DNA from: Planctomycetota bacterium
GTDB lineage: Bacteria > Planctomycetota > Planctomycetia > Gemmatales > Gemmataceae
Length of the DNA: 64,000 nt
Assembly (NCBI GenBank): GCA_021413735.1
Contig: JAIOPV010000042.1
Span: 22,486 to 86,485 of the forward strand
Direction: 5' to 3'
Of the stretch, positions 23,370 to 33,034 are shown one piece after another. Both the position numbers and the translations under genes were made by a program. The notes beneath the pieces were generated by a model. It worked only from the letters and a program-made list of their open reading frames with translations, ran no database searches and had not been told where the DNA came from. Positions within the stretch are counted from its first letter, which is position 1, and every line of letters starts with the position of its first letter.

Positions 23370-24752
23370 TCAGTTCAGTTGGAATTCGGGCAGCGTCAGC
23401 ACCAGATGCGCCACGGCTCGAACGCGGTGATTGCTCACGTCGCCGACGGACCAGTACGCGGGATACTTCACATGCATCGCGGTCTTCAGGTAATCGTGCA
23501 GCCTGTCGCGGGCAGCGGGTTGCACGTCGCTTTGCAGAAACACGTCGAGCAGGAAATCGACGATCTCGCCGTTGTGCTTCGCCAGCACCGCAGCCGGATC
23601 GCAGCGAGAACCGAACCGCGTGTCTTCCGTTGATGTGAGCGCCAGCGCGAGGTTGTTGCGACCCAGAAGCGTCTGGGCGTTGAGCCACGCTGGGCCGCCG
23701 TCCCAACCTTTCACCGATGGCGGCGCGAACAACACTTGCCCCAACCCTTCGAGCGATTCCGCTAACGGCAACGCACCGGCCGTGCCCTCCAGTCCGCGAA
23801 CGATTCCCGTCACGAACTCCACCGGCGACTTGATCTTCGCTCGATACGATTCCTTCGCAAAGAACAGATTCGACCGCAGCATCACGGAGACCAGTTTCCC
23901 CGTGTCGAAGCCTGACTTGCGGTATTCCTCCGCGAGCGGGTCGATGAGTTCAGCCGGGGGAGTGTCCGATTCGCTGATGAGGAAGCGATACAGTTTGCGG
24001 ACGATGAACCGCGGGCACGCCGGTTGTTCGAGGCACAGCTTCGCAATGTCATCGCCCTTGAACTTCCCCGATTTGCCGAAGACCTTCTTTTCGCTGCCGT
24101 CGTGCTGCCGGTAACTGAATGTCGATTTGCCGTAGCTGAGTTCGTAGCCGGTGAACGCCTTCGCAGCCTCGCGAATGTCGGCTTCCGTGTAGTTGCCGAT
24201 GCCGAGCGAGAACAGTTCCATCAGTTCGCGAGCGTAGTTCTCGTTCGGGGCAAGTTTCGTGCTCTTGTTCGTATCGAGCCAGACGAGCATGGCGGAATCG
24301 GTGCCCATCGCAATGAGCATCTCGCTGAAGCTGCCGAGGGCGTGCCGTTGCATCAGGTGATATTGATCGAGCATGAAGCGTGCGTTCTTCACCTTGGCGT
24401 TGCTGGTCGCGAAGTGATTGTGCCAGAACAGCGTCAGCTTCTCACGCAGCGGATGAGCCGTCTTGAGCATCCGGTCGAGCCACCACGCCGAGAGACGTTC
24501 TTGCGGAGCGCCGCTCGGCATACTCCGTTCCGACGCCATGAACGCCGACGTGGAACTGAAGTCGTCCGATTCCGCGTGCCCGTCGATGACGCGGGTGAGG
24601 GTCTTCAGGTGGCCGTCTTTGACGCCCGTGTCGAGTTCGGCGGTTGTTGCACCGAACCCCGCACGGCGATAGAGATGCCCAACCTTCCGACGATCCCACG
24701 GGTTCGCGTCAGTTGGTTCGTAGGGTGCCCAGGCCCATTTCGGATCTGTCAT
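23370..24752 (-). CDS. DUF1800 family protein
   Basis: The 460-residue protein has the DUF1800 pattern: HLYRRAGFGAT near the N-terminus, MLKTAHPLREKLTLFWHNHF, NENYARELMELFSLGIGNYTE split over residues about 180-200, and FFAKESYRAKIKSPVEF. The start at 24752 (MTDPKWAW) avoids overlap with the upstream gene, which ends at 24773; a Met at 24788 would overlap by 16 bases. It is the partner of the DUF1501 gene downstream. The pair is thought to act outside the cytoplasm; no enzymatic role is established. Confidence 0.9.
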   Translation of the reverse strand: MTDPKWAWAPYEPTDANPWDRRKVGHLYRRAGFGATTAELDTGVKDGHLKTLTRVIDGHAESDDFSSTSAFMASERSMPSGAPQERLSAWWLDRMLKTAHPLREKLTLFWHNHFATSNAKVKNARFMLDQYHLMQRHALGSFSEMLIAMGTDSAMLVWLDTNKSTKLAPNENYARELMELFSLGIGNYTEADIREAAKAFTGYELSYGKSTFSYRQHDGSEKKVFGKSGKFKGDDIAKLCLEQPACPRFIVRKLYRFLISESDTPPAELIDPLAEEYRKSGFDTGKLVSVMLRSNLFFAKESYRAKIKSPVEFVTGIVRGLEGTAGALPLAESLEGLGQVLFAPPSVKGWDGGPAWLNAQTLLGRNNLALALTSTEDTRFGSRCDPAAVLAKHNGEIVDFLLDVFLQSDVQPAARDRLHDYLKTAMHVKYPAYWSVGDVSNHRVRAVAHLVLTLPEFQLN

Positions 24753-24772
24753 GGTGAAATTCCCGCACGGGG

Positions 24773-26494
24773 TTACTTGATGTTCCACACCACATCCACG
24801 CGGTATTCCGATTCCGTGATGTCGAGTTCGACCGCGACCGTGCCGAGCGTCTTCACGAATGCCACGAGGCCGGCCGTTTCTTTGCGTGCGTCCGCCAATC
24901 CGATGCCGCGAGTCAGCACCGAATCGGTCGTCAGCGCATCGGCGAAATCCCCAAGCGTCTGGCCTGCGTTCGCTGCGTTAAACTTGCCCTTCAGCAGAAC
25001 GGTTGTCGGCTGCGACGTGCGAGGTTTCTTCAACTCGGTGATGAGCTTCTTGCCGAGTTCCACGGTCGACGCGAGAACCAACTCCTCGCCCACCACCGCG
25101 AAGCACGGCTCAAAGTTGAACCGCAGCCCGTCCGGATCGTCGGCGAGCGTCTTGTTCTCGGGGAAACGATACACCACAAGCGGCACGCCTTCGTGTTCGA
25201 GCTCGGTCAGCTTGAGGCCGTATTGCAGCGTGCCGATCAGCCCGGCAGCGCGAAGAACCGGATCGAGCGACGGCCCGAACTTCTTGTCGCGAGCACTGCC
25301 GACGTATCCGAATGCGGGCAACTTCCGCGATGGCTCGGTTTTGTACGGTCGCTGATCGTGATTCACGACAACGACGCGGTGATACGGCCCCCACATTTCC
25401 AGCAGGTCGCCGAGCTTCACGTTCGACGGCAATATCTTGGAAATCTGTTTCTCACCCATCTCGATGTTGCCACGCATCTCGTCACTGAGGAGCTTGTCGC
25501 GGTTCTTCCACATGTAGCCGACGTCGAGATGCAAGCTGTGGCTGTAGATCGTGCCGGGGGGTTCCAACAACGGAAGCGTTCCCGGTGCGGTCTTCGGCGG
25601 GACGTGCATCGCAAGTTCCGACCACATGCCCGTGCGACCCGCTGGCATCCGTAATGCGAGACGGAAACCGGTCTTCTCCTGATACAGTCCCAGCGCGAGG
25701 AAGTTCGACCGCTGAATGGTGTCGATGGTCGCGCCGAGAACGAGCGTCTGGAGGAAGTCTTGCCGTGTGGAGTCGAAGAAGTCTTTCGACGCCTTCGATT
25801 TCTTGATGGAGGCGAGATCGAGCCACAACCACGCCGACGGGTTCTTGGGCAGCAACCCGAGTGTTGCGGCACGAGCCGGATGCGACTGGCGTTTCTTGTC
25901 GGTCGCGGTCTTGATCGCTGCTTCGAGGTTCGCAGCCTTGTTCGACACCAACAGAGTAGCCGCAATCCGTGCGAAATGAACATCGTCGCCAACCGAGAAT
26001 GCTTCGACGCCCACGATCTTCGTGCGTTTCACGCTGGTCTTGGAACCCTGGCGAGCGAGTTCTTCGTCGATCACTCCAACGATGAGTTCCAGAGCTTTGG
26101 CCGACTGCTTCTCGTCCTTGCCTTCCGCCACGAACACCAGCGGTTGAAGGTCGTCGCCATCGTAATGAAACGCCAACGCGACGCCATTGCCGGCGAGTTG
26201 ATCGAGGAGTTCGGGCCACTTCGCCCCGAGATCCTTTTCAGCGAACGCGAGCAGTTGTAGTGCCCGGCGTGCCTGCGCGGAGTCGTAGATTTGGCGAACG
26301 GGAGCGAGCTTCTGGGCGTCCTTGAAGGCATCCAACCCGGTGATGGCCTCGGCGAGCTTGCGGGGGTGATCCGCCACAACCACGACCTGCGCCGACGCTG
26401 GCACGCAATCGAGTGGATCGGCCGCAGCAAGGCGAGCGGAGGACGTGAGTCCTCCGATGAGCAGCGTCAGTGCGGTGAGAGCGAGGCGGAACAT
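24773..26494 (-). CDS. secreted protein of unknown function (DUF3352-like)
   Basis: The 573-residue protein starts with a Sec signal peptide (MFRLALTALTLLIGGLTSSA, cleavage probably after SARLAAA). The mature part has alternating strands and helices with repeated patterns like VPASAQVVVVADHP and LLVSNKAANLEAAIK, as seen in planctomycete proteins that resemble DUF3352. No catalytic motif is visible. It is the first gene of the three-gene minus-strand unit with DUF1800 and DUF1501 and may be the partner exported with them. Confidence 0.7.
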   Translation of the reverse strand: MFRLALTALTLLIGGLTSSARLAAADPLDCVPASAQVVVVADHPRKLAEAITGLDAFKDAQKLAPVRQIYDSAQARRALQLLAFAEKDLGAKWPELLDQLAGNGVALAFHYDGDDLQPLVFVAEGKDEKQSAKALELIVGVIDEELARQGSKTSVKRTKIVGVEAFSVGDDVHFARIAATLLVSNKAANLEAAIKTATDKKRQSHPARAATLGLLPKNPSAWLWLDLASIKKSKASKDFFDSTRQDFLQTLVLGATIDTIQRSNFLALGLYQEKTGFRLALRMPAGRTGMWSELAMHVPPKTAPGTLPLLEPPGTIYSHSLHLDVGYMWKNRDKLLSDEMRGNIEMGEKQISKILPSNVKLGDLLEMWGPYHRVVVVNHDQRPYKTEPSRKLPAFGYVGSARDKKFGPSLDPVLRAAGLIGTLQYGLKLTELEHEGVPLVVYRFPENKTLADDPDGLRFNFEPCFAVVGEELVLASTVELGKKLITELKKPRTSQPTTVLLKGKFNAANAGQTLGDFADALTTDSVLTRGIGLADARKETAGLVAFVKTLGTVAVELDITESEYRVDVVWNIK

Positions 26495-26756
26495 GCGGTG
26501 CCTCCGTGAACGATGTGCGAGGAATTACTCGGCAGAGGACGGCAGAGTTTCAAGTTTCGGCTGCGGATTGCCGTACCCGACCATTCCACAGGAAAACTTA
26601 CCCAACCCCCAGGGCGATTCCGTGTTTCCCATTGGGTTTGTGAAGCGCACCCCAGGGCAGCCGTTTTCGCTTGACGGTGCGAGGGTTCCCCAGGACCATT
26701 CACTTCACACTCTGTTCGTTTTCTCGCTGGCATCGCCTGTGCGGTGTTCGCGTTGA

Positions 26757-26930
26757 GCAGCTCGGCGGTGCCCAAGAACGACGGCCCGTGATCGCGCGGC
26801 CGCCTGCGGTTCAACCACTGTCGCCTCCGAATCCGAAGAGTCTGGTTCTGGCAACCAAGGGTGCCGACAGCACGGTGCGAATCTGAAACCTCCAGAACAA
26901 GGCGAAAAACGCGACTATCCCGAACCCGCG
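26757..26930 (+). pseudogene. remnant of a WD40-repeat coding sequence
   Basis: In one frame the sequence reads PKSLVLATKGADSTVRI, a stop, then NLQNKAK. In an intact WD40 blade the stop codon position would be Trp (TGA in place of TGG). No start and no further blades are seen upstream; 26495-26756 otherwise holds nothing recognisable. The fragment runs into the truncated vWA gene. Confidence 0.4.
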
Positions 26931-27002
26931 TTTCGAGCCAGCCAGCATCGACTGCTGCAACTCGCCCGGAAACGTCAACGGCTCGTCGGGGCGACGGTTC
27001 TC

Positions 27003-29114
27003 GTGCCTGCCCTTGATGCGGGGCTAACTCTGCCGCCGCGTCGCCGAGTTCCGGACGCTCCCTCGCAGGGCGGATACTGCGACGTGACCACGCGCGGCGA
27101 ACCCGAGCGACTGTTGCCGTCGCAGTTCGCGCTCGACACGGACGAATTCCTCCGTCGTTTCGCCGCGAAGGAACTGCTCTACTTCCAGCGAGAAGACCCA
27201 GACCAACCCGAGTTACCCGAGCGTGTGATCGTTCTCGATCAGGGCGTGCGAACGTGGGGAAGCGTGCGGCTCGCGCTCGCCGCTGCCACGTTCTCGCTGT
27301 TGGCTCCGCGAGCGAAACGCTGTGCGTCGGTCCGGTTGTTCCTCACCTCCGCACGCGGACCAATCGACATCACCGGGCAGGATGTGGAAGCCGTCGCCGA
27401 CCTGCTGGAATCGAGCGACCTCACACCGGACCCGTTCTCGTGCCTCTTGCTTGCCCTCCACGAGACGGCAAAGGGAACGGCCCCGCGTGACGTGATCCTG
27501 CTAACGCATCCGCGAAGCGTGCGGCATTTCATGACTCCGTTCGAGAACCTGCGACCAAACGACCGCGTGTTCGCGTTGGCGGTCGATGAACGCGGCAAGG
27601 CTGAACTCGGCGAATGGCTCCTGAGCGGTTTCGCGACGATTCGTTCATTCCGCGTCGACCTTGAGGCAGCCGAGAACGCGAAGCCCGAGAGCGAACTTGA
27701 TGCTCCGCGACCCGTGCCCGGCGCGGCAGGCGAATGGACCGGCGACATCGAACCGGTGCCGTTCCCGTTTCGCGTCGGTCTCCTCGCGGAACCGCAGATG
27801 TTCGGGTTCGACGCGACCGGTGAGTGGCTCGTCATCGTCAGCCAAAACGGTATCCTTCACGGGCTCGCGTTCGACGGCTCGGCAGCGGAAGTGTTGCCGC
27901 GAGCGTTTCATGGCAGTGTGGTTCTCGATCAAGTAGATGCGGTTCTGGGCGTGGCTGGTGGCGTTGTCGTATGCGGGCGAACCAACGCGGGAACGCAACA
28001 GCTTCAGCAAGTCGCGGTTCACTATGACCGGGCGACTCGTCGTGTCACATCGCACCTTCTGGGGCCAGCGATTCTGGAAGCACGCTGGGCCGCGTACCCC
28101 GATCTGCATTGCATCACGCTCCGCACCGAGACCGTCACCGGCTGCGCTCTCGATCTCGGCACGGGCGGCCGCTACTCCAAGGTCACGGATACCGGGTTGG
28201 TGAGCCGTGCCCGCGGCGCGTGGGACCGCTCCTCGAAGGGCGGCACGCCACCGTTCACACTCCCGGTTCTCTCCAAGACATCGGTTCCTGAGCAGACCAC
28301 CATAGAGCAACCATATCTGAACTTCATCGACAAAGGATTCCGGGTAAGGCGAGCGGAAGGAATCTGGGCGGGCGCGTATTTGTGCAACCCGCTTTGCGAC
28401 GGCAAGCCGCTTCTCGAAGGCGCGACGATTCACTCCGCACAGCTCGCGGGCGACGTTCTCGCGTTGTCGTTGCTCAACGCCGGTCAGCGGAAACTTGTGC
28501 TGTTCCGTGGACCACACGGAGCCATCCTCGGCGAAGTGACGCACTCGATTCGCTATGCCTTCAGCTTGTCGCCAGATGGGGAGTTGCTCGCCCGCCGCGA
28601 TGCGATGCGGTCGGTAGTTGTGTCGAAGTCGGTCGATGCAGCGAAGCCAATCGCCACAGCACCGCACGCCGCGTTGCACAACGCCCTCGACGTTCGCCTT
28701 GATGCGGAGCCGTTCCGGCTGACCATCGCCATCGGCACGTTCGCGCACACCTTCCGCTTGCTGAACGGCGAACTGCGGTACTCGCTCGCCCTTGGCTGGG
28801 ACAACTTCCCCGAACCGAAAGTGCCGTTCACGGCACTGGCGCGGCAAGCTTCACCGATCAAGTACGATGAGGGACGTTTCCCCAGCAACGAAGGAGCGGC
28901 GTCTGGCCCGTGGCGTGCGGTCCTTGATCGACTCGGGCAGGTGCTGCTGTACGCGAAGGGTGAACTTGTCGCGGTGTTCGTGGTTCGTCGGGAACGAGCG
29001 GCTGCGTGGATTCCGGGCGGCGTGTTCTGGGGCACGCCAGCGTTGATCGGCGGTCCCGCGACCCCCGACGCCGAGAAGAAGATCGGCCGTGCGATTCAGA
29101 ATGCGGGAGGGTGA
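27003..29114 (+). CDS. 5'-truncated vWA-like / beta-propeller protein (bpX-type ternary system)
   Basis: The frame is open from 26757. Coding character begins near 26919 (ASQHRLLQLARKRQRLVG), ahead of the first usable start, a GTG at 27003, so the natural 5' end seems lost. Residues about 70-200 resemble a vWA domain (VIVLDQGVRTWGS, then RDVILLTHPRS), but the DxSxS metal site is degenerate. Residues about 240-700 are propeller-like (GFDATGEWLVIVSQNGILHG). GGYCDVTTRGEPERLLPSQ resembles vWA proteins of MoxR-vWA-bpX ternary systems described as conflict systems. It lies 3 bases before the next propeller gene. The MoxR ATPase is absent here. Confidence 0.6.
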   Translation: MPALDAGLTLPPRRRVPDAPSQGGYCDVTTRGEPERLLPSQFALDTDEFLRRFAAKELLYFQREDPDQPELPERVIVLDQGVRTWGSVRLALAAATFSLLAPRAKRCASVRLFLTSARGPIDITGQDVEAVADLLESSDLTPDPFSCLLLALHETAKGTAPRDVILLTHPRSVRHFMTPFENLRPNDRVFALAVDERGKAELGEWLLSGFATIRSFRVDLEAAENAKPESELDAPRPVPGAAGEWTGDIEPVPFPFRVGLLAEPQMFGFDATGEWLVIVSQNGILHGLAFDGSAAEVLPRAFHGSVVLDQVDAVLGVAGGVVVCGRTNAGTQQLQQVAVHYDRATRRVTSHLLGPAILEARWAAYPDLHCITLRTETVTGCALDLGTGGRYSKVTDTGLVSRARGAWDRSSKGGTPPFTLPVLSKTSVPEQTTIEQPYLNFIDKGFRVRRAEGIWAGAYLCNPLCDGKPLLEGATIHSAQLAGDVLALSLLNAGQRKLVLFRGPHGAILGEVTHSIRYAFSLSPDGELLARRDAMRSVVVSKSVDAAKPIATAPHAALHNALDVRLDAEPFRLTIAIGTFAHTFRLLNGELRYSLALGWDNFPEPKVPFTALARQASPIKYDEGRFPSNEGAASGPWRAVLDRLGQVLLYAKGELVAVFVVRRERAAAWIPGGVFWGTPALIGGPATPDAEKKIGRAIQNAGG

Positions 29115-29117
29115 GCA

Positions 29118-31865
29118 GTGGAAGTTCCGTTCAGACTGACGCGACGCGAAGTACCCACCGCCGCCGATGCGTACTTGCTGTTCGCCACGGACGCGACGCC
29201 ATTGGTCGATGCGTGCGTGCGTCTCGGTGGCGAAGCGCCGCCTGCCGTGTTCGCGGTTCGTGGCGGCTTTGTCGTGATGCCTCCATACGCCGAAACGCGA
29301 ACGCTTCCGGGCGCGATTCGTCTCCGTCGCATTGGAGGCGATCTGTTCATCCCTGCCGACGCCGACCTCGTGCCGTCGCTCCTGCTGGATGAAACCGCGG
29401 TTCTCTCGCAGAAACGCGGGTTGATCGTGCTGCCGGGCGGCGAAGTGCTGTCGTTCATCCCAACGCCGCTCCCGGTCACCAAGTGGCTGGCACCGATCTG
29501 CGTTCGTCGTGATGAATGGCAATCGTTTCCGCCGCGACCGGATCGACCCGAAACGCTGAGCGTGATCGAACGGCCATCACCGCCCGCGTCCCTGATGGAG
29601 ATGCTCGGCGAAGGTGCCCCCGACGACGCGAACCCACTCTCTGACGCGACCGGCGTACCGGAAGATGCGAGGCCGCCAGCTTCTGGTTCGACGCTGAGCA
29701 ATCTGGCCGCGAACGTGAACCTTGCGGTCGGCGGCTTCCTCACGTGGCTCGGCAAGCAACTCGGTGCATCGGGGCTCGCTCGGCTTGGCGGCAACCTTGC
29801 CCGCAAGGCGTTGGAAGCCGTGCCGCGACTCAGCGAGAAGGTTCTCGGCCAACAGGAAGCGGCGTTGCGGGAAGTGCTGCGGCAGCTTCAATCAGGTGAC
29901 ATCGAGAAGGGGCTTCGTCGCGCTCCGATTGCTGTCGGCGACCCGGATCAACCCGCGAAGGTTGGCACCAACGCCCGGCTTGGCAATCGCGATCCGCGTT
30001 ACTCGCTGCGTGATCTGATCGGCACCGGGGGTGGCAGCGCAACCACGTGGCTCGGTGGCGGTGACATCTGGAATGAACTGGCTCGCGAGTATCGCAAGCT
30101 CGCGGAGGAGGCGACCGCACGAGGCGACTTCCGGCGTGCCGCGTATTTGTACGGCGTGTTACTGCGTGATCTTCGCAGTGCCGCGAATGTGCTCATGGCT
30201 GGCGGGCTGTGTCGCGATGCGGCGCTGCTGTACCGCGATCGGCTGAATGATCCGTTGGCGGCCGCGAATGCGTTCGAGCGTGCCGGCGATCACGACGAAG
30301 CGCTGCGGCTCTTCGAGAAGTACGAACACTTCGAGAAGGCAGCGGAGTTGCTGCGACGCATCGGCGACGAAGACCGTGCCGTGGCGTACTACGTTCGGGC
30401 TGCGGACTTGCTTGCGAAACGCGGCTTCTTGCTCGGGGCCGGTGATCTGATTCGCATGAAGGCCGGTCGGCGTGATCTCGCCATCGGGTACTACGAACGC
30501 GGTTGGAATGGCATCTCTGCCGAGGTTCTAAGCTGTGGCGAACGACTGCTCGACGAGCATCTCATCGCGGAGGACATGCCACGGGTTCAGGAGTTGCTTA
30601 CGGATGCGGAAGCCCGACTCGCGGATCGGGCGAGCGACGCGGGGCACTTCTTCAACTATGCACTGGATGTCGGCAAACCGTTCCTTTCGCCCGAGATGCG
30701 AGACGACCTGACCGACCGCGTGCGGTTGCTGTTCGCGGCTCATCTGCGTTCAACCGGAAGTTCGACCGAGGGCGTGCGCCTCGCTCGTGAGTTGTTCGGA
30801 CAGAATCAACCGTGGCCGGGTCCGGTGGTGCGAGACGCGAGTTTCGCTGTGCTTCACAAGGATCGCGTTCCGCCTGTCGTGGCGGCTCCGAAACATTCGC
30901 CACCGGTGAAACTGGGGAACGGCACCGTGACGGCTGTGGCCGTAGCTCGCGGCACAGCCGATATCGTCGTGGCGACAGAACAGGCCGTGGTGCTGTGGCG
31001 AGTCGACGAGAACCGCGTGGTGCTGGTGACGCCTCTCACGAACGGACCCATCTTTGCGTTGTCGGTCAACTCCACCGGCGAGATCGTGTACGGGCTCCAA
31101 GATCGCGGAACCGTGGCTCTGTGGTGTTTCGAGGCCGAGAGCAAGAATGCCTTTCGCAGTGGCGGCGTGGTGGACGACCTGTCCCAAGACTCCCAGGAAG
31201 ATTCATGGTACTTGCAACCCTCCCCGGCGATCCGAAACCACGAATATCGGATTACGGTTCACACCCCTGTGTTGAACAAAACGTATATCGGTCCGAACTT
31301 GAAACGAGACTCAACGGACGTGTTTCTCACTGGAACTTTGGAAACGCATTTGCTCGTCGAAACGGCCGAAACCCGTGGGGACATTTGGGAATGGTCCGAC
31401 GGTTTGGTCAGGCATTGGACTCGCTCAAACGCAGGCAACGTGGGTTTCCCAAGCTCTCGTTGGCACGCTCCGTGGAATCCGCTTAGAGCGAACGTCGGGG
31501 GAGTAGTGGATTGGATCGCTCCCGGAACTGGAATACTGGAAGTTGCTGGCATCGATACGGAGGGTTGCCTTCACTGGGCAAGATTCTCAGGTGAAGACAA
31601 CCGCGACCCAGGACAGCGCGACGCCCACCGCCCACCGCCCGATCGGTACGTCGCGGCGTGTCTCACCGGTTCGGGGGCAGTCGTCGCGGTGAATGCGCAC
31701 AACGAGGTGAATTGGTTTCGCGTCGCCGGGACATCGCTTGAGGTCACCGCCACGCTCACGCTCGATGTGCCGACGCCTGCGGTCACTCTCGTCGCTCGCC
31801 CCGCACAGAACGAAGTCGTCGCCATCCTCGCCGACAGTTCCGCCATTCGCTTCAAGAACCCGTGA
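29118..31865 (+). CDS. large bpX-like propeller protein with helical repeats
   Basis: The 915-residue protein has an N-terminal beta-rich domain (1-160), a Ser/Pro linker with a hydrophobic stretch (LAANVNLAVGGFLTWLG, about 195-211), TPR-like helical repeats about 325-480 (FRRAAYLYGVLLRDLRSA, LNDPLAAANAFERAGDHDEA), and a C-terminal propeller (590-915). This layout matches the bpX6-type member of MoxR-vWA-propeller ternary systems. The segment 31190-31620 has less biased codon use than the rest. It is probably cotranslated with the truncated vWA gene. The function is inferred only from the family resemblance. Confidence 0.6.
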   Translation: MEVPFRLTRREVPTAADAYLLFATDATPLVDACVRLGGEAPPAVFAVRGGFVVMPPYAETRTLPGAIRLRRIGGDLFIPADADLVPSLLLDETAVLSQKRGLIVLPGGEVLSFIPTPLPVTKWLAPICVRRDEWQSFPPRPDRPETLSVIERPSPPASLMEMLGEGAPDDANPLSDATGVPEDARPPASGSTLSNLAANVNLAVGGFLTWLGKQLGASGLARLGGNLARKALEAVPRLSEKVLGQQEAALREVLRQLQSGDIEKGLRRAPIAVGDPDQPAKVGTNARLGNRDPRYSLRDLIGTGGGSATTWLGGGDIWNELAREYRKLAEEATARGDFRRAAYLYGVLLRDLRSAANVLMAGGLCRDAALLYRDRLNDPLAAANAFERAGDHDEALRLFEKYEHFEKAAELLRRIGDEDRAVAYYVRAADLLAKRGFLLGAGDLIRMKAGRRDLAIGYYERGWNGISAEVLSCGERLLDEHLIAEDMPRVQELLTDAEARLADRASDAGHFFNYALDVGKPFLSPEMRDDLTDRVRLLFAAHLRSTGSSTEGVRLARELFGQNQPWPGPVVRDASFAVLHKDRVPPVVAAPKHSPPVKLGNGTVTAVAVARGTADIVVATEQAVVLWRVDENRVVLVTPLTNGPIFALSVNSTGEIVYGLQDRGTVALWCFEAESKNAFRSGGVVDDLSQDSQEDSWYLQPSPAIRNHEYRITVHTPVLNKTYIGPNLKRDSTDVFLTGTLETHLLVETAETRGDIWEWSDGLVRHWTRSNAGNVGFPSSRWHAPWNPLRANVGGVVDWIAPGTGILEVAGIDTEGCLHWARFSGEDNRDPGQRDAHRPPPDRYVAACLTGSGAVVAVNAHNEVNWFRVAGTSLEVTATLTLDVPTPAVTLVARPAQNEVVAILADSSAIRFKNP

Positions 31866-31902
31866 ACGTGCCGCGTCGTGTCGTCACCAGTACCATGCCG
31901 AT

Positions 31903-33024
31903 ATGCCGGAAACGTCGCTTCTTATCGTGTTCGCCATCGCCTGGGTCGGGCACTTCTGCCTCTGGACGTCGCTGCTCAGCCACCTCTTCGGGCGAGCGTT
32001 GCCGAAACCGTTCCTCAAAGCGTGGCGACTACTCACGGCGTTCGTCATCCTCGGCTTCCCACTGCTGATCCGCGAACATCTGAACGCTGAGGTGTGGTGG
32101 TACGTCTGGCCGTGTGCGGTCGGCGGCGGCATCATCTTCCCGGTAATCACGGTTGCGAGACTGCTCCGGAAACCGTCCGGGTGCATCGTGTCGGAATCGA
32201 CCGTCACCCGCGACCTGTGGCCCGAACTCGGTCAGAAACTCATCGGCGACGGGAATCTGTCGTTCGTCGCCAGGCTGCCGGGCAACGGTCTCTTCCGCGT
32301 GGACTTCACCGACATCACGCTCGCGCTGCCGGAGTTGCCGCCGGAGTGGGAAGGGCTAACGCTTCTCGTTGTCAGCGATGTCCACTTTCATGGCACCCCG
32401 GCGCGAGCTTTCTTCGACCGCGTCATGGATGAACTCCTCGCCGGGCCGAAACCCGATCTCGTCTGCTTGATCGGCGATTACGTCGATACCGACTCGCACC
32501 ACACCTGGATTCCGCCGGTTCTCGGAAGGCTCGCGGCAACTGAAGCGAAGCTCGCCATCCTCGGCAACCACGACCGGCACCATCACCCGACGCAGGTTCG
32601 CGACGAACTAACGGCCGCGGGATACACGGTATTCGGCAACAGTTGGCAAGTCGTGACAATCCGTGGCGTGTCGTGCGTCGTCGTGGGGCATGAGGGACCG
32701 TGGTTCGCACCGCCACCGGATCTGAGCGGGGCTCCACCTGGGCTATTCCGCCTGTGTCTGAGTCACACGCCGGACAACTTCTATTGGGGCATCCGGAACC
32801 GCATCGGCTTGATGCTGTGCGGACACGTTCATGGCGGCGCGATTCGTGTTCCCGTGATTGGGTCGATCTTCGTGCCGAGCGTGTATGGACGGCGATTCGA
32901 TTACGGCATCTTCGAGAAGCGCGGAATGGTGATGGTGGTGAATCGCGGTCTGAGCGGGAAGGAACCCGTTCGCATTCGGTGCAATCCGCAGGTGATGCGC
33001 GTTAAACTTGTGCGACCACAATGA
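31903..33024 (+). CDS. membrane-anchored metallophosphoesterase
   Basis: The 373-residue protein has three N-terminal membrane segments (about residues 5-25, 38-55, 65-85) and a calcineurin-like phosphoesterase domain with the ordered metal motifs VSDVHFHG, GDYVD, LGNHDRHH, and later GHVHGG. This is the YkuE/YaeI class, which in other bacteria acts on lipid or nucleotide phosphoesters. The start MPETSLLIVF at 31903 is preferred; the upstream frame overlaps the bpX gene. It lies 37 bases after that gene and 10 bases before the broken HEAT gene. Confidence 0.85.
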   Translation: MPETSLLIVFAIAWVGHFCLWTSLLSHLFGRALPKPFLKAWRLLTAFVILGFPLLIREHLNAEVWWYVWPCAVGGGIIFPVITVARLLRKPSGCIVSESTVTRDLWPELGQKLIGDGNLSFVARLPGNGLFRVDFTDITLALPELPPEWEGLTLLVVSDVHFHGTPARAFFDRVMDELLAGPKPDLVCLIGDYVDTDSHHTWIPPVLGRLAATEAKLAILGNHDRHHHPTQVRDELTAAGYTVFGNSWQVVTIRGVSCVVVGHEGPWFAPPPDLSGAPPGLFRLCLSHTPDNFYWGIRNRIGLMLCGHVHGGAIRVPVIGSIFVPSVYGRRFDYGIFEKRGMVMVVNRGLSGKEPVRIRCNPQVMRVKLVRPQ

Positions 33025-33034
33025 GGAAGTAGCC

